Both the position numbers and the translations under genes were made by a program. Below, in pieces: positions 44,850 to 53,986 of a stretch of DNA of 64,000 nt. Numbering within the stretch: position 1 is the stretch's first letter; every line of letters begins with the position of its first letter. The stretch is from Alkalimonas delamerensis (GTDB lineage Bacteria; Pseudomonadota; Gammaproteobacteria; Enterobacterales; Alteromonadaceae). The stretch is taken from contig NZ_JAUZVY010000002.1 in assembly GCF_030717955.1 (NCBI RefSeq), positions 310,001 through 374,000 on the forward strand, given 5' to 3'. The notes under the pieces are model-generated. The model did not search any database. It saw only the letters and a program-made list of their open reading frames with translations, and was not told the DNA's origin.

Positions 44850-45869
44850 TTAGTTTTTGCTCAGCTCACCGCGCAGGTTCTGCTGCATTTGCTGGCGAAC
44901 CTGTTCGGTGTCGATCCCCTGGCTCAGCAGATAGTGCAGTTTGGTCAGCGCCGCTTCCAGCGTCATGTCGTAGCCGCTGATCACGCCATGGGCTTTCAGT
45001 GCGTTGCCAGTGGCGTAGCCCTCCATATTGACCTGCCCACGAAAACACTGGGTGCAATTGACAATCACCGTGCCGCGCTCTGTCGCCTGCTGCAATGTGT
45101 GCAGCAGCTCAGGCTGTTGCGGAGCATTGCCAACACCATACGACTTGATGATTAAAGCTTTCACCGGCGCGGCCGCCATATTGGCAATCACATCGACGCT
45201 GATCCCCGGATAGAGGGTCACCACACTGATAGGTTGGGGCACCACTGCCGCAACTTTGAGTGGGGCCGCATGCCGCTCTGTGGTGCTCAGGGCACCAGCC
45301 TGCAAGCGGATCTGAATGCCGGCTTCCAGCAAGGCGGGGTAGTTGGGCGAGGCAAAGGCATTGAAGCCATCGGCATCGGCCTTGGTGGCGCGATTGCCAC
45401 GAAACAGTTGATTGTTAAAAAACAACGATACTTCATGGATGGGGTAATAGGCTGCCAGATAAAGTGCATTCAACAGATTGACCTGGCCATCGCTGCGCAG
45501 TTGGGCCAAGGGGATTTGTGAGCCGGTAACAATCACAGGCTTGGCCAGGTTCTCCAACAAAAACGACAAAGCCGAAGCCGTGTAAGCCATGGTATCGGTG
45601 CCATGCAGCACAACAAAACCATCGTAGTCGGCGTAATGCTGTTGAATGTCGTTGGCAATTTGCAGCCAATGGGCTGGCGTCATGTTGGAGGAGTCTATCA
45701 ACTCGGGGTATTCATGAATGCGAAACTCCGGCATTTCCTGGCGAAAAAACTCCGGCATGTTTTGCACCGTTTGGGTCAAAAATCCCGGGGCAGGCACAAA
45801 ACCCTGGGCCGACTTTTGCATGCCGATGGTACCGCCTGTGTAGGCAACATAAATGCGTTTCTTGCTCAT
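44850..45869 (-). CDS. ansA: L-asparaginase, type I (cytoplasmic)
   Basis: A 339-residue enzyme that hydrolyses asparagine to aspartate and ammonia. The two active-site threonine regions are visible: YTGGTIGM near the N-terminus and VLHGTDTMAYTASAL. It has no signal peptide, so it is the constitutive type I enzyme. I chose ATG 45869 because AGG lies 7 nt upstream; ATG 45881 follows directly on the T-run of the sppA terminator. It follows sppA, as in E. coli, but a terminator separates the two here. Confidence 0.95.
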   Translation of the reverse strand: MSKKRIYVAYTGGTIGMQKSAQGFVPAPGFLTQTVQNMPEFFRQEMPEFRIHEYPELIDSSNMTPAHWLQIANDIQQHYADYDGFVVLHGTDTMAYTASALSFLLENLAKPVIVTGSQIPLAQLRSDGQVNLLNALYLAAYYPIHEVSLFFNNQLFRGNRATKADADGFNAFASPNYPALLEAGIQIRLQAGALSTTERHAAPLKVAAVVPQPISVVTLYPGISVDVIANMAAAPVKALIIKSYGVGNAPQQPELLHTLQQATERGTVIVNCTQCFRGQVNMEGYATGNALKAHGVISGYDMTLEAALTKLHYLLSQGIDTEQVRQQMQQNLRGELSKN

Positions 45870-45881
45870 GGCTGGCCTCAT

Positions 45882-45909
45882 AAAAAAATGCCCGGCTAAA
45901 GCCGGGCAT
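45882..45909 (-). terminator. Terminator between sppA and ansA
   Basis: A perfect 9-bp stem ATGCCCGGC/GCCGGGCAT with a 4-nt loop at 45897-45900, followed on the minus strand by seven T residues. It ends the sppA transcript and abuts the ansA leader. Confidence 0.85.
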
Positions 45910-45932
45910 TGTAGCGAAGGATCAAGCGGCTG

Positions 45933-47813
45933 TCAGTCGATTTGACAGAGCAAACAGAAAGCGTACAAGCCCTGCGGATCGTTAAAGTTGCTTAAAGTCA
46001 CAAAGTCATGACGCAGCTGCTGTGTTAAGCGGCCAAGTGCCTGACGCTCAGCCCCTACCACCGATTGTGGCAACCAGCCTTGGTTGGCGGCACCACCAAA
46101 GATATCCACCACCATCTGCTCGAAAGGGCTCAGCTGGTGGCCGATGACCTTGACATCATAGTTGGTAAGACCGGCGCGCTCGGCGGCTGCAGCTATGGCA
46201 TCTTCAAAACTGCCTAAGTTGTCGACCAGGCCATACTCCAGCGCTCGCTGACCGGTAAAGACACGGCCCTGAGCGACCTGATCCACGTCCTCAATGCTCA
46301 TGCCCCGGTGCTCACCGACCATGCTAAGGAAATCCTGATAGCCACGTTCAATCAGCAACTGGAAGATATCTTTTTCACGCGGTTGCAGACCTTTGAAAAA
46401 AGGCAAGCCCGAGCTCAAGCCAGATAGCTCGGTAGTACCGACGCCATCGACGTTGAGGCCCAAAGCGCCGAAACTGTCTTCCAAGCTGTGAAACAAGCCG
46501 AAAATACCAATGGAACCAGTGATGGTGGTTGGGGCGGCCCAAATTTCAGTGGCCGGAGCAGCTATCCAGTAACCGCCAGAGGCTGCCACAGCACCCATCG
46601 AGGCAATGACCGGCTTACCGGCTTCACGCAGAGCTTGTACCTCACGGCCAATAATTTCCGAGGCGAAGGCGCTGCCACCGCCACTGTCGATACGGAGCAC
46701 CACGGCTTTGACTTTGTCGTCATTGCGGGCTCGGCGCAGCATGGCTGCTGTACTGTCGCCGCCAATGGTACCGGCCCTGGCCGTGCCATCGACAATCATA
46801 CCGCGCGCCACCACCACCGCGACTTTGTCCGTCAGTGGGTTGTCAATTTGACGGCTGGGTACTACCAGGCTGCGGTAATCATCAAAACTGATGTAATTGT
46901 AGCTCTGGTTGTCATTTTGACCGACCAGCTCGATCATCTTCTGACGAAATGCTTGGTGGGTGGTTAACTGATCGACCAGACCCAGTGCCAGTGCCATTTC
47001 GGCCATATCGCCATCGTGTTGCTGCAATGCCTGGTAAAAATCGTCGCGTGTTTCGATAATGCTGTCGGCAGCAAAACCACGGCGCTCTGTCACCTCGGCC
47101 TTGTAGCTGTCCCACAGATCGTTCAGCCAAAACAAGGTGTCTTGCTTGGCCTCTTCCGACATATCGTCACGCATAAAGGGTTCAACCGCAGACTTGTAGG
47201 TACCAACCCGAAATACGTGAGTGTTTACTTTGAGCTTTTCCAGCGCACTTTTGTAGTACATCGGGAAGCTGCCATAGCCTTCGAGCAGCACTGCGCCTAA
47301 GGGGTCCAGGTGCACTTCATCGGCATGGCTGGCCAAAAAATACTGGTTTTGGCCGAAAAAGGTACCACGGCTGTAAATTTTCTTGCCAGCAGCTTTGAAG
47401 TTTTCCAGCTCAGCGCCGACAGCCTGCAACTTGTCGAGCGAAGCCCGACCAAGCCTGGAAAGGTCCAACACCATGGCTTGAATACGATCATCGGTGGTAG
47501 CCTGTTGCACCACGCGAATCACATCGGAGACCAAGACTTCCGGTGTTTCCGGCTGAGCACCGAGACTTTCATTGAGCAAGGTGGTGAAAGGGTCGACAAA
47601 ACGTTTTTCTTCGACCAGATCACCTTGTAAGTTCAGCAACAAGGCTGCTGTTGGCGGAACCTGAACTTTATCCTTACTGCTGAAAATGCTGATCAACACC
47701 ACCAGCACTATCAGAATGAACAAGGTATTTAAGATCAGTGAGCGAAAGACTTTGTAACCACGCCAAATGCCTCCAAAGAAGCGACGTACAAGTCCGGGGT
47801 TGGCTGCTGACAT
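45933..47813 (-). CDS. sppA: Signal peptide peptidase SppA (protease IV), long form
   Basis: A 626-residue inner-membrane serine protease that degrades cleaved signal peptides. One N-terminal helix (LILNTLFILIVLVVLISIF) anchors it. The catalytic lysine is in the RVGTYKSAVEPF region of the N-terminal domain, and the catalytic serine in GAVAASGGYWIA of the C-terminal domain, as in the duplicated E. coli enzyme. The order sppA-ansA is that of E. coli; the ydjA-type gene that also belongs to that group lies elsewhere, at 53095. Confidence 0.95.
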   Translation of the reverse strand: MSAANPGLVRRFFGGIWRGYKVFRSLILNTLFILIVLVVLISIFSSKDKVQVPPTAALLLNLQGDLVEEKRFVDPFTTLLNESLGAQPETPEVLVSDVIRVVQQATTDDRIQAMVLDLSRLGRASLDKLQAVGAELENFKAAGKKIYSRGTFFGQNQYFLASHADEVHLDPLGAVLLEGYGSFPMYYKSALEKLKVNTHVFRVGTYKSAVEPFMRDDMSEEAKQDTLFWLNDLWDSYKAEVTERRGFAADSIIETRDDFYQALQQHDGDMAEMALALGLVDQLTTHQAFRQKMIELVGQNDNQSYNYISFDDYRSLVVPSRQIDNPLTDKVAVVVARGMIVDGTARAGTIGGDSTAAMLRRARNDDKVKAVVLRIDSGGGSAFASEIIGREVQALREAGKPVIASMGAVAASGGYWIAAPATEIWAAPTTITGSIGIFGLFHSLEDSFGALGLNVDGVGTTELSGLSSGLPFFKGLQPREKDIFQLLIERGYQDFLSMVGEHRGMSIEDVDQVAQGRVFTGQRALEYGLVDNLGSFEDAIAAAAERAGLTNYDVKVIGHQLSPFEQMVVDIFGGAANQGWLPQSVVGAERQALGRLTQQLRHDFVTLSNFNDPQGLYAFCLLCQID

Positions 47814-47976
47814 ACGTATTCCTAAACAACGACTACTGGAAAGAGGTCATTCTATGCTAGCGAATTTAGCCGTCAATGCGAAATGCAATTTGTAAGCAAA
47901 TGTACATATTGCGCATCCCGAACAAACCAGCTACTCTGAACACCATAGAGTAACAGGTATGACCAGAGAGGGCGAT

Positions 47977-49995
47977 GTGGCCTACCAACATTTATTGCAG
48001 CCATTGGACTTGGGCTTTACCCAGCTTCGCAACCGGGTGGTGATGGGATCGATGCACACCGGGCTGGAAGAAGAAAAAAACGGTTTTGAGAAATTAGCCG
48101 CCTTTTATGCCGAGCGCGCCAAAGGAGGCGTTGGCTTAATTATTACCGGGGGCATCAGCCCAAACTTTCGTGGCAACCTGGTGCCTTTTGGCAGCCAGCT
48201 CAGCTTTGGCTGGCAGCTAAAAAAACACCGCCAAGTCACGGCTGCAGTGCATCAGGAAGGTGCAAAAATCTGTCTGCAACTGCTGCATGCCGGTCGCTAT
48301 GGCTATCATCCGTTTAATGTCGCACCAAGTAAAATAAAATCCCCGATCACCCCTTTTACCCCCTCGGAAATGTCCAATCGTCAGATTAAGGGCACCATTA
48401 CTGATTTTGCCAAAGCCGCCGAGCTGGCGAAAAAGGCCGGTTACGATGGGGTTGAAATCATGGGCTCTGAAGGCTACCTCATCAATCAGTTTATTTGTCA
48501 GCGCACCAATCAGCGCAAGGACGACTGGGGTGGCAGTTTTGAAAACCGCATCCGCTTTCCGCTGGAAACCATTCAGGCAGTTCGGCAGCGCTGTGGCGAT
48601 GACTTTATTATTGTCTATCGCTTGTCGATGCTGGACCTGGTTGAAGATGGCAACAGTTATGAGGAAGTGGTGGCTTTGGCCAAAGCGGTGCAAGAAGCTG
48701 GCGTGACCATCATCAATACCGGCATTGGCTGGCACGAAGCAAGGATCCCGACCATTACCACCCGGGTGCCCCGAGCCGCTTTTAGCTGGATCACCGAGCG
48801 GGTGCGCAAGGAGATTGACATTCCGGTGATGGCCACCAACCGCATTAATACGCCACAGGTGGCCGAAGACATTCTGGCGCACGGTCAGGCCGACATGATC
48901 TGCATGGCTCGGCCCTTTTTGGCCGATGCCGATTTTGTCAACAAGGCTGCGGCCAACAAAGCCGACGAAATCAATACCTGCATTGCCTGCAATCAGGCCT
49001 GTCTGGATCATGTGTTTCAGAAAAAACGGGCCAGCTGTTTGGTCAACCCGAGAGCCTGTTATGAAACCGAATTGAATTTTGAGGCGGCCTCTCAACCGAA
49101 AAAACTGGCGGTGGTCGGTGCCGGGCCTGCCGGCCTGGCATTCAGTGTTTATGCGGCGCAGCGTGGTCATCAGGTCACCTTGTTTGATAAGTCGCATCAG
49201 ATCGGAGGCCAATTCAATTACGCCAAACAGATCCCGGGCAAAGAAGAATTTTACGAAACGCTGCGCTACTTTGGCCGCATGCTGGAGCTGCACCATATTG
49301 AGCTTCGGCTAAACAGCGAACAAACGGTTGAGTCGTTGCAACAGGCTGGCTTTGACGAAGTGGTGCTGGCTACCGGTATTGTCCCTCGTCCGGTTGAGAT
49401 TGACGGCATCGATCATCCGATGGTGCTGAGCTATCTGGATGTGCTGCGCGATCACAAGTCGGTTGGCAAAAATGTCGCCATTATCGGCGCCGGCGGTATT
49501 GGTTTTGATGTCGCCGAGTACCTGACCGAGAGCAACTCCCTGACGCTGCAGCCCGAAGCCTGGCTCAAAGAGTGGGGCGTGGATAAGGCCTATCAGGCTC
49601 GCGGCGCTTTGCTGCCGGAACATCGCCCCGAACCGGCGGCTCGCAAAATCTACTTGCTGCAACGTAAAAGCACCAAAGTGGGTGCTGGCCTTGGCAAAAC
49701 CTCGGGCTGGGCACATCGGGCGTCATTAAAAAGCAAAGGTGTGGAAAGTATCGCCGGGGTGCAGTACCGCAAAGTAGACGACCATGGTCTCTGGATTGAG
49801 ATGGATGGCGAAGAGCGTTGTCTGCAAGTCGACAATGTGGTGGTTTGTGCCGGGCAGTTGCCATTGCGTGAGCTGCAATCTGGTCTGGAAACTGCTGGGA
49901 TCCCGGTGCACTTGATCGGTGGAGCTGACGTGGCCGCCGAGCTTGATGCCAAACGCGCCATTCGTCAGGGCGCAGAGTTGGCCGCCCGCATTTAG
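47977..49995 (+). CDS. fadH: 2,4-dienoyl-CoA reductase (NADPH)
   Basis: Monomeric iron-sulfur flavoenzyme that reduces 2,4-dienoyl-CoA during beta-oxidation of unsaturated fatty acids. The N-terminal half is an Old Yellow Enzyme barrel (LDLGFTQLRNRVVMGSMHTG), followed by the 4Fe-4S cysteines (CIACNQACLDHVFQ, then C and C in SCLVNPRAC), and the C-terminal half binds FAD and NADPH (VVGAGPAGLAF, IIGAGGIGFD). I start it at GTG 47977, after GAGG with 5-nt spacing, because this gives the same N-terminus as the E. coli enzyme; ATG 47959 is the alternative. A terminator follows. Confidence 0.95.
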   Translation: MAYQHLLQPLDLGFTQLRNRVVMGSMHTGLEEEKNGFEKLAAFYAERAKGGVGLIITGGISPNFRGNLVPFGSQLSFGWQLKKHRQVTAAVHQEGAKICLQLLHAGRYGYHPFNVAPSKIKSPITPFTPSEMSNRQIKGTITDFAKAAELAKKAGYDGVEIMGSEGYLINQFICQRTNQRKDDWGGSFENRIRFPLETIQAVRQRCGDDFIIVYRLSMLDLVEDGNSYEEVVALAKAVQEAGVTIINTGIGWHEARIPTITTRVPRAAFSWITERVRKEIDIPVMATNRINTPQVAEDILAHGQADMICMARPFLADADFVNKAAANKADEINTCIACNQACLDHVFQKKRASCLVNPRACYETELNFEAASQPKKLAVVGAGPAGLAFSVYAAQRGHQVTLFDKSHQIGGQFNYAKQIPGKEEFYETLRYFGRMLELHHIELRLNSEQTVESLQQAGFDEVVLATGIVPRPVEIDGIDHPMVLSYLDVLRDHKSVGKNVAIIGAGGIGFDVAEYLTESNSLTLQPEAWLKEWGVDKAYQARGALLPEHRPEPAARKIYLLQRKSTKVGAGLGKTSGWAHRASLKSKGVESIAGVQYRKVDDHGLWIEMDGEERCLQVDNVVVCAGQLPLRELQSGLETAGIPVHLIGGADVAAELDAKRAIRQGAELAARI

Positions 49996-50010
49996 CTCCT
50001 GCTATTTAAC

Positions 50011-50050
50011 GAGGGCCATGCTGCCTGGCAGCAAGGCCCTTGTGGTTTTT
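50011..50050 (+). terminator. Terminator after fadH
   Basis: A stem with two parts, GGGCC (50013-50017) with GGCCC (50035-50039) and an inner GCTGCC/GGCAGC, followed by TGTGGTTTTT. Confidence 0.75.
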
Positions 50051-50178
50051 CACGCTTTCCTCTCTTGTCGGCCCCTTGAAGCTTTGCTAGCCTGAATGTA
50101 CCCAAAGAGGGCATCAAGCACTGTTTTGGTGCGCTTGGAGCGAGGCGGCTGTTGTGTTTTGGTGCAATTGTCATGCTG

Positions 50179-50268
50179 TTGACATACTGCCCGCCTAGAT
50201 TACCGCATACGTATGCAGTGCCAGCGTCTATACTGCATTGTGGCCTCAGCTTTGCAAACGAATTTGCA
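50179..50268 (+). promoter_or_regulatory. glgC upstream region with two palindromes
   Basis: The region holds TTGACA (50179-50184), the perfect palindrome GCATACGTATGC (50205-50216), TATACT (50229-50234), and a second palindrome, TGCAAA-cgaa-TTTGCA (50253-50268). The palindromes look like repressor or activator sites. No exact -35/-10 pair with ideal spacing stands out. The regulator is not known. Confidence 0.4.
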
Positions 50269-50302
50269 GCAAGCTTTCTTTTCTTTGTTACAGGGAGTCG
50301 GT

Positions 50303-51538
50303 ATGTCAGGTGTATTAACGATGATTTTAGCCGGAGGCGAGGGCACTCGTCTGGCGCCTTTAACCGGGATCCGCGCCAAGCCAGCGGTGCCTTTTGGTGG
50401 CAATTATCGCATCATAGATTTTGTGTTGAATAACTTTGTTAACTCGGACTTTCTGCAGATTTTCGTCATTACTCAGTTTAAATCCCATTCATTGATGAAG
50501 CATCTGGGACGAGCCTGGCGGGTGTCCGGCCTGACCAACCGCTTTATCGATCCCATTCCGGCGCAAATGCAAACCGGCAAACACTGGTATCTGGGCACGG
50601 CCGATGCCGTCTATCAAAACCTGCACCTGATCCACGGTCTGGATCCGGAGCAGGTTTGCATCTTCGGTGGCGATCACATCTACAAAATGGACGTACGGCA
50701 AATGCTGGATTTTCACCGTCAAAACAACGCCAGCATGACGGTCGCTGCCATTCCGGTGCCGGTCGCCGATGCGCATCACTTTGGGGTGATTGAAGTCGAT
50801 AGCAGCGGCAAGATGATCGGCTTTGAAGAGAAACCCAGCAACAATCCGAAAACCATCCCGGGTCGGCCCGATTACGTGCTGGCCTCGATGGGTAACTACA
50901 TTTTTGAAAAAGACTGCCTGATTGACAGCCTGGAAGCCGATGCGGCCGATGTGGATTCCAGCCATGATTTTGGCAAGAACATCATTCCGAAGCTGTTTCC
51001 CGCCGGTGATGTCTATGTGTATGACTTCTCGAGCAATGTGATCCGTGGCGAGCAGGAAATTTCGCGCGGTTACTGGCGCGATGTCGGCACCCTCGACTCT
51101 TACTACGAAGCCAATATGGATCTGATTGCGGTGATCCCGCCTTTCGATTTGTACAACCGCTACTGGCCACTACGTAGCTACACACCGCCGATGCCACCGG
51201 CTAAGTTTGTGCATGATGAAGCCAACCGTACCGGCCAGGCCATCAGTTCGATGGTATCCTCCGGTTGCATCATCAGTGGCTCCATCGTGTATCACTCGAT
51301 ATTGGGCTACAATGTGCACGTCCACAGCCACTCGTACATCGAAAAATGCGTGCTGATGGGCAACAACGACATTGGACGTGGCTGCCGCATCCGGCGCGCC
51401 ATTATCGACAAAGATGTAAAAATTGCTCCCAATACCGTAATAGGTGAAGATCTCAGCCTGGACCGGCAACGATTTCATGTCTCCGACGGGGGCGTCATTG
51501 TGATCCCGAAAGGCTCCAGAGTCGGGTTTGATCAATAA
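50303..51538 (+). CDS. glgC: Glucose-1-phosphate adenylyltransferase
   Basis: Enzyme that makes ADP-glucose from glucose-1-phosphate and ATP, the committed step of bacterial glycogen synthesis. The 411 residues begin with the nucleotide motif MILAGGEGTRLAPLT, then VPFGGNYRIIDF; the catalytic FGGDHIYKMD and the C-terminal left-handed helix domain are present. I chose ATG 50303, with GGGAG upstream; the long frame from 50213 adds sequence unlike the family. glgA follows after 24 nt. The enzyme is usually allosteric; glgB, glgX and glgP are not in the window. Confidence 0.95.
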   Translation: MSGVLTMILAGGEGTRLAPLTGIRAKPAVPFGGNYRIIDFVLNNFVNSDFLQIFVITQFKSHSLMKHLGRAWRVSGLTNRFIDPIPAQMQTGKHWYLGTADAVYQNLHLIHGLDPEQVCIFGGDHIYKMDVRQMLDFHRQNNASMTVAAIPVPVADAHHFGVIEVDSSGKMIGFEEKPSNNPKTIPGRPDYVLASMGNYIFEKDCLIDSLEADAADVDSSHDFGKNIIPKLFPAGDVYVYDFSSNVIRGEQEISRGYWRDVGTLDSYYEANMDLIAVIPPFDLYNRYWPLRSYTPPMPPAKFVHDEANRTGQAISSMVSSGCIISGSIVYHSILGYNVHVHSHSYIEKCVLMGNNDIGRGCRIRRAIIDKDVKIAPNTVIGEDLSLDRQRFHVSDGGVIVIPKGSRVGFDQ

Positions 51539-51562
51539 CTGTCTGAAGGAAAGCATGCTCCA

Positions 51563-52966
51563 ATGCGTATTTTGATGTTGTGCAGTGAGTACGAAGGTTT
51601 AATCAAAACCGGTGGCCTGGCCGATGCCTGCCGCGGCCTGACCAAAGCCTTGGTTGAAGCCGGCCATGAAGTGCTGGTGATGCTGCCGCGCTATGCGTCC
51701 TTGTACGAGACGCCAACAGAGGCCTGGCAATCGGTGTATTTGACACTGGGTGAGCGCACCCTGGGCTGTGCTGTCCGGCATTTAACACTGGACGGCGTTG
51801 CCATTGCTCTGGTGGAGCATCACGAGTTTTTTCAACGACTGCGTCCTTACGACGATGGCGACCAGGGCTATGGCGATAACCCGCTGCGCTTTGCTTTTTT
51901 TTGCAAAGCCGCTCTTGCCTGGTGCCGTGAGCAGCACTTTTGTCCCGACATTATCCATGGCCACGATTGGCAAACTGCTCTGGCTGGGGTGTATTTGCAG
52001 CAAGAGCAGGCGCAGGATGATTTTTTCGCGCAGAGCCGCTTTGTCTTTACCATTCACAATGGTGCTTATCAGGAAGTGGTTCACCCGGATTGGGCGGCGC
52101 AGTTGGAGCTGCCGCCAGAGCCGGCAGGTGTCAACCTGCTGCAGCATGGTGTGGAAAGTGCCAGCAAGCTCAATACCGTCAGTCAGGGCTATCGTGATGA
52201 GCTTTTGACCGAGCCCTCCGGCATGGGGCTGGCGGCTTTGTATCAGTCCAGGCAGCCGGATTTTAGCGGCATTCTCAATGGTTGCGATTACAGCCTGTGG
52301 CACCCGGCGCAAGACCGGCATCTGGTGGCCCATTACGATTGGCCGGATTTAACCGGCAAAGCAGACTGCAAGGCCTGGTTGCGGCAACACCATCAATTGC
52401 CGGAGAAATCCGTCCCACTTTTTGTCGCTGTCAGTCGCATCACTGGCCAAAAAGGCTTTGATTACTTGCTGCCGGCGCTGGAGCAATGGTTGCCTACGAC
52501 CGAATCGCAGTTGTTGATTATGGGCACAGGCGAGCGGCGCTACACCCAGGCCTTGTTTGAACTGGCTGCCCGCTTTAAAGGACAGATGAGTTTTGTGATG
52601 GGCTTTGATGAAAGTCTGGCCCACAAAATCGAAGCCGGTGGTGACTACTTTTTAATGCCGTCTTTGTTTGAACCTTGTGGCCTCAATCAAATCTACAGCT
52701 TGCGTTACGGTACTGTGCCCATTGTCCGAGCCACCGGTGGCTTGAAGGATACGGTGGTACCATACCCGGCAAAAGGCAGTACCGGCATTCACTTTAACGA
52801 GCCCTGCGCCGAGGCTCTGCTGGGGGCTTTGCAACAAGCGGATGAGCTGTATCGGCAGCCCAGGCAACTGACTGCGATGCAGCAACGGGGCATGGCGCAG
52901 CAATTTAGCTGGCAGCAAGCGCGTCAGGCTTACGAGGCCATGTACCAGGCAGCGCTGGCGGACTGA
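51563..52966 (+). CDS. glgA: Glycogen synthase (ADP-glucose)
   Basis: A 467-residue GT5 glycosyltransferase that extends alpha-1,4-glucan from ADP-glucose. The N-terminal sugar-nucleotide motif is KTGGLADACRGL, and the C-terminal catalytic region holds LFEPCGLNQIYSLRYGTVPIVRATGGLKDTV. It forms a two-gene unit with glgC. Length is normal for the bacterial enzyme. Confidence 0.95.
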   Translation: MRILMLCSEYEGLIKTGGLADACRGLTKALVEAGHEVLVMLPRYASLYETPTEAWQSVYLTLGERTLGCAVRHLTLDGVAIALVEHHEFFQRLRPYDDGDQGYGDNPLRFAFFCKAALAWCREQHFCPDIIHGHDWQTALAGVYLQQEQAQDDFFAQSRFVFTIHNGAYQEVVHPDWAAQLELPPEPAGVNLLQHGVESASKLNTVSQGYRDELLTEPSGMGLAALYQSRQPDFSGILNGCDYSLWHPAQDRHLVAHYDWPDLTGKADCKAWLRQHHQLPEKSVPLFVAVSRITGQKGFDYLLPALEQWLPTTESQLLIMGTGERRYTQALFELAARFKGQMSFVMGFDESLAHKIEAGGDYFLMPSLFEPCGLNQIYSLRYGTVPIVRATGGLKDTVVPYPAKGSTGIHFNEPCAEALLGALQQADELYRQPRQLTAMQQRGMAQQFSWQQARQAYEAMYQAALAD

Positions 52967-53094
52967 GCAGTCTGAGCATTCGCCAAGCGCTTGCACGCAA
53001 ATCCGCACAAAAGCCGTAGGCAGGCCACACAACTTCTGCTAGCCTAGCAGTTCGTTCTATCACGGTTTTCTTTCGCTCTGAAAAGGGTTTTTCT

Positions 53095-53652
53095 ATGGAT
53101 GCGATCACCTTATTGACCACACGGCAGTCTTGCCCCCGTTTAATGGAGCCTGCACCTGCTGGGGATGACTTGGATTTAATTAAGCGTGCGGCCTTACGGG
53201 TGCCGGATCATGGTGGCTTGCGCCCCTGGCGCTTTAGCATTGTCCAGGGCAAAGCTGCGCTGGAGCGGCTGGGCGACATTTTTGCCGAAGCCGCCGTCGA
53301 GGACGATCCTTCCATTGCCAATGAGCTGTTGGAGCGTGCCCGGCAATTGCCGCTGCGGGCCCCGATGGTGATTGTCTGCATTGCCCGTTGCAACACTACC
53401 GCCAAGATCCCGCTGCACGAACAGGTGCAATCGGCCGCCTGCTCCGTGATGGCAATGCAGCAAGCCGCCTTTGCGCTGGGCTATGGCGCCATCTGGCGAA
53501 CTGGCATGTACGCGGAAATGGAGTTTGTCAAACAATCGCTGGAGCTGGGCGAAGACGATGAGATTGTCGGCTTTTTGTATCTGGGAACACCTGTTAATCC
53601 GGTTCGTATCCGCGCGGAGCTGGACCCGGCGGATTTTTTCTCAGATTTCTGA
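53095..53652 (+). CDS. Nitroreductase family protein, YdjA type
   Basis: A 185-residue FMN-dependent minimal nitroreductase that closely matches E. coli YdjA: MDAITLLTTRQSCPRLMEPAP, RAALRVPDHGGLRPWRF, SAACSVMAMQQAAFALGYGAIWRTG, and GFLYLGTP. The physiological substrate of YdjA is unknown. In E. coli ydjA lies next to sppA-ansA; here it follows glgA. A MITE-like element begins 6 nt after its stop codon. Confidence 0.92.
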   Translation: MDAITLLTTRQSCPRLMEPAPAGDDLDLIKRAALRVPDHGGLRPWRFSIVQGKAALERLGDIFAEAAVEDDPSIANELLERARQLPLRAPMVIVCIARCNTTAKIPLHEQVQSAACSVMAMQQAAFALGYGAIWRTGMYAEMEFVKQSLELGEDDEIVGFLYLGTPVNPVRIRAELDPADFFSDF

Positions 53653-53658
53653 CAATTA

Positions 53659-53923
53659 GGGCGTGTTGACCTTTGCTGTTTGTTTTTGCAGCTGCTTGGC
53701 TGGTATTTATACAAGGCAAAGGTTGTAAGGTGTAGTTATTCTACATGAAACAAGCTTTAACGCAGTAGAAATGCCAGCCAAGCGCTGCCCGAAGGGTTCG
53801 TCTGGCGACGCTCTGCTCTTTGTCACTCGTCACTTATTTAGAATCACTAAACTGCGCTCCTCGTTTCGCGATCAAAGCGCCGCCAGAGCAAACAAAATCT
53901 AAACAGCAAAGGTCAACACGCCC
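53659..53923. mobile_element. MITE-like element, 265 bp
   Basis: Perfect 23-bp terminal inverted repeats (53659-53681 and 53901-53923; the end begins GGGCGTGTTGACC) flanked on both sides by the dinucleotide TA (53657-53658 and 53924-53925), as expected for TA-duplicating transposons. A second, imperfect inverted repeat lies inside (about 53688-53706 against 53771-53788, including CTTGGCTGG). No reading frame for a transposase fits, so it must be moved by an enzyme encoded elsewhere. It sits between the YdjA-type gene and the asnS terminator. Confidence 0.8.
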
Positions 53924-53938
53924 TAGTGTGTGGCTAGA

Positions 53939-53971
53939 AACAACAAGCCCCGCATCGCGGGGCTTGTTGTT
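53939..53971. terminator. Bidirectional terminator after asnS
   Basis: A perfect 15-bp stem (AACAACAAGCCCCGC with its complement at 53957-53971) around the loop ATC. It is T-rich on the minus strand side, so it ends asnS; it can also stop transcripts from the left. Confidence 0.85.
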
Positions 53972-53986
53972 TGTCTGCAAGGACGA

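Noticed and set aside
48217..49296. Long antisense frame (359 residues) inside fadH
   Set aside because: It lies fully within a well-supported gene, has low-complexity composition and no family features. It is a by-product of fadH codon usage.
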